Positions 54,059 through 62,373 of a DNA stretch of 64,000 nt are shown piece by piece. Positions within the stretch are counted from its first letter, which is position 1; every line of letters begins with the position of its first letter. Below the pieces are notes generated by a model. That model was not told where the DNA came from and ran no database searches. It worked only from the letters and a program-made list of their open reading frames with translations. Origin of the DNA: Microbulbifer sp. SAOS-129_SWC (GTDB lineage: Bacteria > Pseudomonadota > Gammaproteobacteria > Pseudomonadales > Cellvibrionaceae); NCBI RefSeq assembly GCF_039696035.1, contig NZ_CP155567.1:372001-436000 (forward strand), read 5' to 3'. A program made the position numbers and the translations under genes.

Positions 54059-54787
54059 TCACGCCGGGATCGCCTCTCTGTCGGTCGTCCCCGCGCCGGT
54101 GCGCTGTTGCGTTTCGCGGTAGTGTTTTTCGATCGAATCGAAAAAGTGCAGGCGCGCTTCAACCAGGTCGCGACCGGCGCCGAGCATGATGTCGATCTGC
54201 GCCGGATCGTCGTCGACGATATCGACCATGATGTCGCGAATGGTTTCGGCATGGCCGTCATCGCATTCAATATGCAGCAGGAAGAATTCAATCGCGTCAT
54301 CGCTGGCGCCGCGGGCGCGGAAGCCGCAGGCAATATCGGTATAGAGCGCCGGCACCAGCGCCTCGGCGCCCAGGCACAGGGCACCGAGGCCGGCACTCGG
54401 TGACAGGTCGCGGCAGTGGTGGAACATGCGTGCAATCAGCGCGCGGGTGCCCGGCAGCATCTCGGCAGCGGCCGGATCGACGTTGAAGCGCTGCAACATG
54501 TCGCGGTAGATCAGGTGATGGGGCTGCGGGCTGCCGGGTTCCAGTCCCAGTTCCTCAAACAGGTTTTCCGCCAGCGCCAGCACCGCGGTGTTGTCTGGCA
54601 GGTTGGCCATCATCGCGCACAGGTAGCGGGTGAAGTAAGCGCTGTAAAAGCCCTGCTGGGCGAGGAAGATTTTTAGCTCCCCGAGTGAAATATCGCCGCT
54701 GCGACAACGCTGTAAAAAAGGATGCGCGCGGGTGCGTTTGATCAGGGCGTTTTTACTGCCCTCAAGCAGTTCAAGGTGCATGTCCAT
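54059..54787 (-). CDS. Haem-oxygenase-like diiron (HDO) enzyme, iron-containing redox family
   Basis: A 242-residue all-helical protein of the TenA/PqqC/haem-oxygenase fold. The diiron ligand set of HDO enzymes can be traced: Glu in AENLFEELGLEPG (about 78-83), His90/91, Glu142 in LGAEALVPAL and the H-x3-D-x2-H motif His172, Asp176, His179 (LHIECDDGHAETIRD). Such enzymes use O2 to oxidise amines or fatty acids, for example N-oxygenation, or oxidative C-C cleavage to terminal alkenes. The substrate here is unknown. GGAG lies about 9 bases before ATG 54787. It is divergent from luxR, and its position in a cluster with ligases and an aldolase suggests a tailoring role. Confidence 0.82.
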   Translation of the reverse strand: MDMHLELLEGSKNALIKRTRAHPFLQRCRSGDISLGELKIFLAQQGFYSAYFTRYLCAMMANLPDNTAVLALAENLFEELGLEPGSPQPHHLIYRDMLQRFNVDPAAAEMLPGTRALIARMFHHCRDLSPSAGLGALCLGAEALVPALYTDIACGFRARGASDDAIEFFLLHIECDDGHAETIRDIMVDIVDDDPAQIDIMLGAGRDLVEARLHFFDSIEKHYRETQQRTGAGTTDREAIPA

Positions 54788-54848
54788 CCGGAGATTTCTC
54801 CTTTCATTTCCAGTAAGTGTGTGCGGTTGAATGAAGCCGGTGTGCCAA

Positions 54849-54871
54849 CAACCGGTCTCTGTTCCCGGTTG
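54849..54871. promoter_or_regulatory. Dyad in the luxR/HDO intergenic region, candidate LuxR operator
   Basis: CAACCGG (54849-54855), a 9-nt centre and CCGGTTG (54865-54871) form a perfect 7-bp dyad, close in size to lux boxes. It lies 62 bp from the HDO start and 115 bp from luxR. A second 12-bp palindrome CGAATTAATTCG (54954-54965) sits just before the luxR ribosome site. Binding by LuxR is inferred from position only. Confidence 0.4.
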
Positions 54872-54985
54872 CGCGCGGCGCTTTTTCTTCTCCCCTATTT
54901 GTCATCAAAGTGCGCTACCATTCCGGTCTATCGAGGTTTGGTGGTAAAAAATTCGAATTAATTCGGTTTAAGGGGAGGAAGCGTC

Positions 54986-55714
54986 TTGAGCCCGCAAATG
55001 GATGTGGTTCGGGCATTGCCTGACCTGTTGGCTGCACAGACCATCGAGCAGGTCAAAGAGCGCATCAAGCAATCTGTAAACGCCATCGGGTTTGATTTTT
55101 TTCTGATTGGTATGGAGGGCACCGCGGCGTCGGGGGAAGCGCGCTACCGGGTGCAGACCAATTACCCGCGTTCGTGCGTGGAACGCTACAACCGCCAGGG
55201 CTGGTTGAGCCTCGACCCGGTGGTGGGGCACTGCCGCCAGTCGCCGGTACCGCTGATCTGGCACCGGGCACACTTTCCCGGCCGCGCCAGCCAGCTCTAC
55301 GAGGAATCCGTCGCCCACGGTATTGCCACCGGAGTCGCCACGGCGCTGCGCGGCGCCGCGCACAATCGCGCGATGATGATTACCGTCGCCAATGGAGCGG
55401 GTTTCGACGAGCGGCTGGGGTCGTGGCTGACAGAGACCATGCCGACCATCCAGTTGATGGCGTCCTACGCCTACGAGGCAATCTGCCGTATCGAGGACGC
55501 GGCCATCTCCACCGAGATCGGGTTGACGCGGCGCGAGAGCGAGTGCCTGCACTGGGCCGCGGCGGGCAAGACCTCGTGGGAGATCTCGCGCATCCTCAGT
55601 TGCGCGGAGGCCACGGTGAATTTCCACTTTCGCAATGTCATCCATAAACTGGGTGTCTCCAATCGGCGCCAGGCGGTGGCCCGCGCCCTGTCCCTGGGGT
55701 TGATCCGGCCCTGA
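54986..55714 (+). CDS. LuxR-type quorum-sensing-like regulator, atypical ligand pocket
   Basis: A 242-residue transcription factor with an N-terminal autoinducer-binding domain (about 15-165) and a C-terminal LuxR helix-turn-helix (LTRRESECLHWAAAGKTSWE onward, about 177-238). Compared with LasR the pocket reads NYPRSCVERY...WLSLDPVV...PLIW: Tyr60, Tyr68, Asp77, Pro78 and Trp92 are kept, but the conserved Trp at the YPxxW position is Cys64. No luxI is in view, so it may be a solo regulator responding to a different signal. TTG 54986 is supported by GGGGAGGA seven bases upstream. It lies between two minus-strand gene groups and may control them. Confidence 0.88.
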   Translation: MSPQMDVVRALPDLLAAQTIEQVKERIKQSVNAIGFDFFLIGMEGTAASGEARYRVQTNYPRSCVERYNRQGWLSLDPVVGHCRQSPVPLIWHRAHFPGRASQLYEESVAHGIATGVATALRGAAHNRAMMITVANGAGFDERLGSWLTETMPTIQLMASYAYEAICRIEDAAISTEIGLTRRESECLHWAAAGKTSWEISRILSCAEATVNFHFRNVIHKLGVSNRRQAVARALSLGLIRP

Positions 55715-55752
55715 TTGTTGTCCGGCCGTTAGCCTGTTGCGCCGACCTTTCC

Positions 55753-57294
55753 CTAACTGGCCAGCATCGCGCCGGCCTTGGCCACCGGGCCGTCCACCAT
55801 GCTGCGCAGTTCCTGGCGTTTCAGCTTGCCACTGGGGGTGGTGGCGATGTCCTCGACCAGCTCGATGCGATCGGGCCGCAGCGCGCGCGGGTGCAGTTCG
55901 TTGCGGATACGTTTCATCAGGTCGTCGATCAGCGCGGTGGCCGAATAGCCCCCGGTTTCCGCGACCACATAAGCGCGCAGCCGGGTCAGTCCCTCCGGGG
56001 TTTCAATCGCCAGTGCCGCCGCCTTTTCCACGCGTTTGTCAGCCAGTAAAAACTCTTCCAGTTCCTGCGGGCTGACCCAGTGCCCCGCCACCTTGATGCG
56101 TTCGCTGTCGCGGGAGATAAAGTGCAGCCCTTCCTCGTCGCGCACGAACAGGTCATTGGTGTCGAAGCGGGTCGGCAGCGGCTCGCGCAGGCAGTCGGTA
56201 TCCGGCTGCAGGTAGCCGAGCATCAGGCAGCCCCCGGACAGGCTGAGGGAAAACGGGCCGTCGCTGTCGCGGGCCATTTCGGTGTAGTGGAATCCCTCGA
56301 CCTGCTGCAACGCTCGCGGGCCGTCGGCAGTTTCCGAGAGGTAGGGCGCGAAGGTTTCGGTGGTTCCGATCGAGTTCAGCATGCGCGCTCCGCTCCACGC
56401 CTCCCAGCGGCGCCGGATCACCGGCGGCAGGCGCTCGCCGGCGGACAGCGACAGGCGCAGCTTGTCGAGGCGGTAGTCGCGCGGTGCGCGCGTGAGCAGC
56501 AGGTGGTAGAGGGTCGGCACCGCGAGAAACACGCTGACCGCTTCGGTTTCAATGACATCGAGAAAATCCGCGTGCCGCTGCCACCGCGGCAGCATGATGG
56601 CGGTGGCGCCCTGGCTCAGGGGCACGTGCAGTCCCTGCAGGCCGAAGGAAAAATACGGCCCGGTGCTCGCCAGCACGCGGTCGTCCGCGCGGATACCCCA
56701 CAGCGGCCGGGTCACGGTGCGCTCGAACTCCCAGAAGGCGCGATGGCTGTGCACACACAGCTTGGGACGGCCGGTGGAGCCGGAGGTCGCCAGCACCAGC
56801 GCCGGGCGCAGATCCAGGCTCGCCGCCAGCGCGCTCGCCTCCGCGGGTTCCGCACTGGCGCTGGCGCCAGTCACCAGCTCGGTTATCGCCGTCATCGGCT
56901 CGGCGCCCTCGACCTGGTCGATGTCGGTGCAGTTATCGGCGAGCACCAGCTCCGGGTCGAAATCCTCCCACAGGGCCTCGTAGTGCTCGCGCGGCAGGGC
57001 CGGGTGCACCATAAAGGGCAGGTGACCGGCGCGCATGGCGCCGAGCCAGTAGACGGTGTTTTCCAGGGTCGCGCCGCCGACCAGAGCGACATGCCGCTGG
57101 TAGCGGCTCCCGGCCAGGTGCACGTGCAGCTCCTGCGCGGCGGCCAGGGTGGCGCGCTGCAGTTCGCGGTAGGTCAGGCTGCGGCGGCCGGCGGGGCTGC
57201 ACTCCACCAGCGCGGGGTGGTCCCCGCGGCCGGCGCGGACATGGCGGTCGATCAGCAGGTCGACGTTGCTGGAGCTGGCATCGATATGGATCAC
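55753..57294 (-). CDS. AMP-forming acyl/aryl-CoA ligase (benzoate-CoA ligase-like)
   Basis: A 513-residue ANL enzyme that should adenylate a carboxylic acid and pass it to CoA or a carrier. The P-loop is LATSGSTGRPKLCVHSH (Ser171-Lys178), GTTETFAPYLSE is the acid-binding A5 region, and TNDLFVRDEEGLHFISRDSE plus the hinge IKVAGHWVSPQELEEFLL follow. The C-terminal catalytic Lys490 is in IATTPSGKLKRQELRSM. The closest-looking clade is benzoate-type aryl-CoA ligases, but substrate selectivity residues cannot be read by eye. It is transcribed just after the aldolase gene (71-bp gap), convergent with luxR. Confidence 0.88.
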   Translation of the reverse strand: MIHIDASSSNVDLLIDRHVRAGRGDHPALVECSPAGRRSLTYRELQRATLAAAQELHVHLAGSRYQRHVALVGGATLENTVYWLGAMRAGHLPFMVHPALPREHYEALWEDFDPELVLADNCTDIDQVEGAEPMTAITELVTGASASAEPAEASALAASLDLRPALVLATSGSTGRPKLCVHSHRAFWEFERTVTRPLWGIRADDRVLASTGPYFSFGLQGLHVPLSQGATAIMLPRWQRHADFLDVIETEAVSVFLAVPTLYHLLLTRAPRDYRLDKLRLSLSAGERLPPVIRRRWEAWSGARMLNSIGTTETFAPYLSETADGPRALQQVEGFHYTEMARDSDGPFSLSLSGGCLMLGYLQPDTDCLREPLPTRFDTNDLFVRDEEGLHFISRDSERIKVAGHWVSPQELEEFLLADKRVEKAAALAIETPEGLTRLRAYVVAETGGYSATALIDDLMKRIRNELHPRALRPDRIELVEDIATTPSGKLKRQELRSMVDGPVAKAGAMLAS

Positions 57295-57365
57295 GGCAAA
57301 TTCTCTCTTGTTCGATTGGGTTCGACTGCCCGCAGCTGCACCGCGCGCAGGGTGTAGCCGTGGCG

Positions 57366-58184
57366 CTACACGGCCATTTCCGCTTCCCCGCGGGGCACGG
57401 TGGCACGGGCCATGCCGATGTCCGCCGCGGTGCCGCTGCGCAACACTTCCAGCAGGCGCCTGAGGGTGCTGGCCGGGTTGGTGCGCTGGAATACGTTGCG
57501 ACCGACGCAGATACCGCCGGCACCGTGGCGCACGGCCGCGGCGGCCAGATCGAGCAGGGCGCGTTCGTCGGCCAGGGCACCGCCGGCGAACAGCACCGGC
57601 GTGTGGCTCTGCACCCCGTCGAGCAGTTCCGGAATTGCATCGAGTGACACCGGCGCTGCCACCTTGAGGGCGTCGACCCCCAGCTCGACGGCGGCGCGCA
57701 TGAAGTGGCGCATGCGCACCAGCGCCTGGCTGTCGGCCGGTGTCTGGTCGTACACCATGTTCATCACCGGCAGGCCCCAGGCGTGCGCCTCGTCGACCAC
57801 GCGACCGATCATGCGCAGGTTGTGCGAGGCAGTAGCGGCGGAGAAATTGGTCTGCACTGACACCGCATCGGCACCCAGGCGCACGGCGGCCTCCACGCTG
57901 GTGACCCGCTGCTTGAACTCGGGCCGTTCGTCCAGGGTGACCGAGCCGTTGAGGTGGATCACCAGGCCACAGTTGAGGCCACCGCCGAGGCGCTCGGCGA
58001 AGCCCTTGTGCAGGACCACGCCGGTGACCACCTCGGCGCTGAGCCAGCGGGTAATGTCTTCGGTGCGGCCGATCCCCGCAATCGGGCCCATGGTCAGGCC
58101 GTGGTCCAGCGGGACGACGAGCGCCTTGCCGGATGCGGGATCGACGAAACGCCGCCAGCGGCGCCTGCGTGCCATTTCAGTCAT
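57366..58184 (-). CDS. DhnA/GriI-type class I aldolase (ADH synthase-like)
   Basis: A 272-residue TIM-barrel aldolase of the DhnA / 2-amino-3,7-dideoxy-heptulosonate synthase group. VVPLDHGLTMGPIAGI at 23-38 is the family signature, Tyr145 (NMVYDQTPAD) and the Schiff-base Lys174 (DALKVAAPVS) are conserved, and LFAGGALADERALL and GICVGRNVFQ form the phosphate site. Members condense aspartate semialdehyde or hydroxypyruvaldehyde phosphate in dehydroquinate- or 3-amino-4-hydroxybenzoate-type pathways; LsrF and FbaB are relatives. The context of ANL ligases and an exporter makes a biosynthetic aromatic-precursor role more likely than glycolysis. Specific substrate is not established. Confidence 0.82.
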   Translation of the reverse strand: MTEMARRRRWRRFVDPASGKALVVPLDHGLTMGPIAGIGRTEDITRWLSAEVVTGVVLHKGFAERLGGGLNCGLVIHLNGSVTLDERPEFKQRVTSVEAAVRLGADAVSVQTNFSAATASHNLRMIGRVVDEAHAWGLPVMNMVYDQTPADSQALVRMRHFMRAAVELGVDALKVAAPVSLDAIPELLDGVQSHTPVLFAGGALADERALLDLAAAAVRHGAGGICVGRNVFQRTNPASTLRRLLEVLRSGTAADIGMARATVPRGEAEMAV

Positions 58185-58218
58185 TGCAATCTCTCCTTTC
58201 CTTTTGCGAGACGGCGGT

Positions 58219-59535
58219 TCAGGTGTCGGACAGCACTGCGCGAATCGGTCGTCTCAGTATCTTGCGGGTGGGGATGGCGCTGGCGAAGGCGGCGATCAGC
58301 ACCACCGAAAGTCCCGCGGCGATATAGGTGGGTATGACCCAGGCCAGGTCGACCGGCACCGCGTTGCTGGAGCCGGGCGGTGTCCACATGATCTGCGCGC
58401 GGCGCACGGCCAGCACGATGGCGGCGGCGCCACCGATGCCGAGCAGCGCGGCCGCCAGTGCCAGCCAGCTGTTCTCCAGTGCCGTCAGCGCCAGCACGAA
58501 ACGGCGCGGGAAGCCGAGGCTGCGCAGCGTGGCGAATTCCCGCGCGCGCTGGGCGAAGTTCATGTAGCTGGCGTTCAGCAGGCTGGTGAAGCCGATGGCG
58601 CAGGCGATCAGGGCGATGAAATTGAGGAAGCCACCGAGCACCGCTTTCACCTGCTGGTAGAAGGCGGCGCGGTCCGACCAGCGGAACACCGCCACGTCGT
58701 CCAGCCCCTGTGCCTGCAGCGCCGCGCCGATGCGCTCGCGCGCGGCGTCCAGCCCGGCGCCGTCGCGCAGCAGCACGTGGTACTCGCTGACGTCAGTCGT
58801 GTTGAGCAGCGCCTGCGCGTCGGCCATCGGCATGACTACCAGGCGGTCGTTAATTTCCTTGATGCCCCAGTCCATGATGCCGGTGGGCTGGGCGCGCACA
58901 GCGTTGATCCGCGCCTTGCCGCGGGTGGCGGCGGTCAGCTCCAGTGGGCCCGGCGGGCAGTTGAGCGGGCGCGACGCGGGGGTGTCGCCGGGCTGCAGCG
59001 GCGCGAAGCCCACGGTCGGCACGTCGCAGCCGAGAATCGCCGCCAGGCCCTGGCCGAGGATCAGCGGTTGCGCGCGGGTCTCCATCCACAGCGGGGTACC
59101 GGCGACCACGTCGTACTCATAGGCGGGTCCCTTGATCTGGCGGATCTGCTGCACGTCCTCGCCGATGCCGGCGAAGATGGTGCTGACCCGTGCATTCGAC
59201 ACCATGCCGGCAATGCGCAGGATGCGGGCGCGGGTAACCACGTCGGGATCCTGTTCCAGCACCTGCTCGATCCGGGCCTGGATATCGCCGGTGAGTGGCC
59301 GCTGGCCGGCGCCCTCCACCTGGCGCGCGAGGGGCGACGCAGGACGCTCGATCACCAGGTGGCCGCGGGCGCCCCAGCGCATGAAGGCGTCGCGGATCAG
59401 TTCCACATTCGATTGCATATAGCCGGACAACAGGCACAGGGCGAGGATGGAAACCGTCATCACCACAAAGGTGCCGAGGGATTTGCGGCCCTGTCGCCAC
59501 AGGTTGCGCAGGGACATGCTGAGCAGCAGTTTCAT
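58219..59535 (-). CDS. FtsX-like ABC transporter permease (MacB/LolE type)
   Basis: A 438-residue inner-membrane permease with the type VII ABC layout: an N-terminal helix (SLGTFVVMTVSILALCLLSGY), a large periplasmic MacB-PCD-like domain (about 45-270), and three C-terminal helices in the FtsX domain (FLNFIALIACAIGFTSLLNA; ALENSWLALAAALLGIGG; VIPTYIAAGLSVVLIAAF). The coupling-helix region AQRAREFATLRSLGFPRRFV is typical. Such proteins do mechanotransmission with a periplasmic partner rather than forming a classical pore. It pairs with the permease at 59549-61567 (13-bp gap) and the ATPase at 61564-62304. Confidence 0.92.
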   Translation of the reverse strand: MKLLLSMSLRNLWRQGRKSLGTFVVMTVSILALCLLSGYMQSNVELIRDAFMRWGARGHLVIERPASPLARQVEGAGQRPLTGDIQARIEQVLEQDPDVVTRARILRIAGMVSNARVSTIFAGIGEDVQQIRQIKGPAYEYDVVAGTPLWMETRAQPLILGQGLAAILGCDVPTVGFAPLQPGDTPASRPLNCPPGPLELTAATRGKARINAVRAQPTGIMDWGIKEINDRLVVMPMADAQALLNTTDVSEYHVLLRDGAGLDAARERIGAALQAQGLDDVAVFRWSDRAAFYQQVKAVLGGFLNFIALIACAIGFTSLLNASYMNFAQRAREFATLRSLGFPRRFVLALTALENSWLALAAALLGIGGAAAIVLAVRRAQIMWTPPGSSNAVPVDLAWVIPTYIAAGLSVVLIAAFASAIPTRKILRRPIRAVLSDT

Positions 59536-59548
59536 GGTTATGGCTCCT

Positions 59549-61567
59549 CTACAGGGTCATTAGCGTGTCGACGGTAAACAGACTGTCGGGCGGATCGGCC
59601 TGCGACACCTGCGCGTACTCGAGCAGGCTGTAGCGCTCGGGGAAATTCGCGTTGACGATCTTCATGCGCGAGACGAACGGCTGTTTGCGGCCGTCCACGT
59701 CGACCCGGTTGCCGTACTCGAAGTAGGCCACCTTGAAAGGCATGCCACTGGCGGTCAGAAACTCCGCCTTGATGCCCAGGCGCGTGCGCTGGTCCAGGTA
59801 GTAGATGATCGATTCGTAGGTGGCGCCGTCGGTGGCCGCGGTCAGCTTGAGCTTGTCGCAGGGGGTGCCGTCGACGGTTTCTGTGCCCAGGTACGCGGGG
59901 GTGTAGTCGCGCGCGTACTGGGTCGCGGCGATATCACCGTTGGCGGCCTCGCCGACCAGGCGCTGCTGCGGGCTGATACTGACCGGCTTGCGCAGGCCCG
60001 GCTTGGCGTACCACATGGCGCGCGACGCGATCAGGATTTTCTCCCCGCGGTAGCGGCGCGGCGCGGTGGTCATGGCCAGGGCGCGGCCGTTGCGCACGGC
60101 GATGTCGTAGCGGGTATCGGTGGCACCGGCCGGGTCCTCGGTGCGGATATGCAGTTTCCACTTGTAGCTGCCCCAGCCACCGCGGGCCAGGTCCGCCTCG
60201 CGCAGCCAGTGGTGCAGGGTGTCGGCGTCCGGCGCGGTTGCGGCCGGCTCTGCGCCGGGGGATTCGGCACTGGCCGGGGGCGCGGGCAGCAGTCCCAGCG
60301 CCAGTAGCAGACTGGCGGCGGAGGCCAGCATGCGGGTCAGGGGCACACCGCGGCGGCCCGGGCGCACCTCGCCGCCAACGCGTTTGCGCGCGCTGAGCAG
60401 GGCACCCAGCGCAATGCCGAGACCGGCGCAGCCGATCGCCACCAGCGCCCACAGCGGCGGCAGTTGCAAGGCCAGCGGTGCCGATTCGGCGATGCGCGGC
60501 AGCCGGGTTTCGACCCCGGCGGCGCGCAGGGCGAAATTCACTGCGTAGGCGATGCTGGTCGCGACCACCGCCGCGGCCAGTGTGGTGAGCAGGCTCTCGC
60601 GCAGGAAGACCCCGGCGATGCGCCCGCGGCCAAAGCCCATGGCGCGGAGCATGCCGATCTCGCGGGTGCGGTCGGCGACATTCATTGCCACGGTGTGCTG
60701 GATGGTGGTCAGGGCGATGGCGAAGACGACGGTACCGGTAAACGCGAACACCATTTTGAAAAAGCCCATAAAGCTGGTGTAGAGCTGGCCGATCTGCGGG
60801 TTATTCCACGTGGTGACCTCGAAGCGGCCCGGTGCGCGTTCCTCCAGGGCGGCGGCGAGGCGCGCGCGGAAGGCGCCGCTGTGGGCGCGATCGTCTAGTT
60901 GCACCAGCACGCGCGAGACCGCATCGGTGTCATAGAGCGACTGCAACAGTGCCAGCGGTGCCTTCAGTCCCTTGTCCTCGATCGCCTCGATCCCGGTGGA
61001 GAAATCTCCGGCCAGCGGCGCCTCGATCGCGTTCATGCGGTTGGCATAGGACGCGCTGAACAGCTGCAGCGCGCTGCCTTTCTGCGGATAGCCGAGCAGG
61101 TCCTGCAGCTGGGTGGTGAGCAGCAGGCCGTCGTCCGGCAGTGGCGCCGGCGGTGCCAGCGGGCTGGCTGCCTGCAGCGCCCGTTCGAACTCCGGGTCGA
61201 CACCGCGCGCGAGGAACACCGCACTCGCGTCGCCGGCCTGCACCATTCCCACACCCATCAGCTGGTCGGATGCGCGCAGGAAGTGCGGCAGCCCGGCGGC
61301 GGTAGCGTGAATCAGCTGCTGGTCACTGCGATCCAGCGAGTACCTGGCCGGGTTGGCGGCCAGCTGTGCGGGTCCGTCCTTGCGGTAAATCTGCACATGG
61401 GCGTTGGCGTCGCGGTAGATGACCACGGACGCCAGCGAATTCTCGACGAGGCGGATATAGCCGAGAAACATCAGCACGGCGAACAGGCCGGCGCTCACGG
61501 CGATCACCGTGGCGATGGTGCGGCGCCGGTCGCGGTACAGATTGCGGAATGCCAGGGCCCACATCAC
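59549..61567 (-). CDS. ABC permease fused to a LolA-like periplasmic lipoprotein-carrier domain
   Basis: The 672-residue protein is a fusion. Residues 1-395 are a FtsX/MacB-type permease: helix at ~18-38, periplasmic domain, then MGFFKMVFAFTGTVVFAIAL, LLTTLAAAVVATSIAYAVNF and LWALVAIGCAGLGIALGALL, with coupling motif NVADRTREIGMLRAMGFGRG. A further hydrophobic segment (MLASAASLLLALGLLPAPPASA, ~413-434) looks like a retained signal peptide. Residues ~445-672 match outer-membrane lipoprotein-sorting (LolA-like) proteins (IYYLDQRTRLGIKAEFLTAS; FKVAYFEYGNRVDVDGRKQP). Topology is consistent: after four helices ending inside, the fifth would place the LolA-like part in the periplasm. Start overlaps the ATPase stop by 4 bp. 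Seen as one continuous frame; gene fusion is the simplest reading. Confidence 0.85.
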   Translation of the reverse strand: MMWALAFRNLYRDRRRTIATVIAVSAGLFAVLMFLGYIRLVENSLASVVIYRDANAHVQIYRKDGPAQLAANPARYSLDRSDQQLIHATAAGLPHFLRASDQLMGVGMVQAGDASAVFLARGVDPEFERALQAASPLAPPAPLPDDGLLLTTQLQDLLGYPQKGSALQLFSASYANRMNAIEAPLAGDFSTGIEAIEDKGLKAPLALLQSLYDTDAVSRVLVQLDDRAHSGAFRARLAAALEERAPGRFEVTTWNNPQIGQLYTSFMGFFKMVFAFTGTVVFAIALTTIQHTVAMNVADRTREIGMLRAMGFGRGRIAGVFLRESLLTTLAAAVVATSIAYAVNFALRAAGVETRLPRIAESAPLALQLPPLWALVAIGCAGLGIALGALLSARKRVGGEVRPGRRGVPLTRMLASAASLLLALGLLPAPPASAESPGAEPAATAPDADTLHHWLREADLARGGWGSYKWKLHIRTEDPAGATDTRYDIAVRNGRALAMTTAPRRYRGEKILIASRAMWYAKPGLRKPVSISPQQRLVGEAANGDIAATQYARDYTPAYLGTETVDGTPCDKLKLTAATDGATYESIIYYLDQRTRLGIKAEFLTASGMPFKVAYFEYGNRVDVDGRKQPFVSRMKIVNANFPERYSLLEYAQVSQADPPDSLFTVDTLMTL

Positions 61568-62304
61568 GCCACCTCGCTGTCGCCGGTGGCCGGGGCGGCG
61601 CGCTTGGCGCCGGCGCTCTGCGCAGTTTCCGCGGCCGCCGTCAGGCGACCGTCGCGCAGCTCCACGACGCGGTCGACGTGCGCCAGCAGGCGCTGGTCGT
61701 GGGTCGAGAACACGAAGGTAGCGCGCTGTTCCCGGTTGAGCTTTTTCATCAACTCGACCAGCGACAGGGCGCTGGCGCTATCGAGACTGGCAGTGGGCTC
61801 ATCGGCGAGGATCAGCTTCGGCTCGGTGACCAGCGCGCGGGCCACTGCGACCCGCTGGCGCTGACCGCCGGAGAGCTGGTCGGGGCGGAAATCGGCGAAG
61901 CGCGTCAGGCCCACCGCCTCCAGCGCCGCGCGCGCGCGGCGGTCCATTTCCACTGCGGGCAGCCGGTGCAGGTGCAGCGGCAGGGCGACGTTCTCCAGTG
62001 CCGTCAATACCGGCACCAGGTTGAAGTTCTGGAAGATGATGCCGTAGGTGCGGCTGCGCAGCTGGTCCAGCGCCTTGTCTTCGAGCTGGCTCACCGGTTG
62101 GCCGAGCACGCGGATCTCGCCGGAACTGGCGTAGTCCAGGCAGCCGATCAGGTTCAGCATGGTGGTCTTGCCGCTGCCGCTGGGGCCGGTCAGGGCGACG
62201 AAGTCGCCCTCGCAGACGGTGAAATCGACCTGGTCGAGGGCGCTCACCTCCACCTCGCCAAGCCGGTAGTGTTTACTGACGGATTCGAATTCGACCAGGT
62301 TCAT
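61564..62304 (-). CDS. ABC transporter ATP-binding protein (LolD/MacB type)
   Basis: The 246-residue ATPase of the exporter. Walker A is GPSGSGKTTMLNLIGCLD, the Q-loop is near FQNFNLVPVLTALEN, the signature is LSGGQRQRVAVARAL, Walker B is KLILADEPTASLD and the H-loop is STHDQRLLAHVDRVV. The sequence is closest to LolD/MacB ATPases, which power mechanotransmission permeases. It overlaps the permease-LolA gene by 4 bp, so the two are translationally coupled, and lies 69 bp after the outer-membrane barrel gene. Confidence 0.96.
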   Translation of the reverse strand: MNLVEFESVSKHYRLGEVEVSALDQVDFTVCEGDFVALTGPSGSGKTTMLNLIGCLDYASSGEIRVLGQPVSQLEDKALDQLRSRTYGIIFQNFNLVPVLTALENVALPLHLHRLPAVEMDRRARAALEAVGLTRFADFRPDQLSGGQRQRVAVARALVTEPKLILADEPTASLDSASALSLVELMKKLNREQRATFVFSTHDQRLLAHVDRVVELRDGRLTAAAETAQSAGAKRAAPATGDSEVA

Positions 62305-62373
62305 CGGTTTTCTCCTTGTTTCTCATCTCTCAGTGCCGCCGGCGGGTGGCTGAATAACCCTTTGCCCGGCCGC

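Noticed and set aside
53218..54435. Extended 405-codon form of the class II aldolase-fold gene
   Set aside because: The first 141 codons overlap the HDO gene in a different frame and read as low-complexity sequence; ATG 54012 gives a normal family length.
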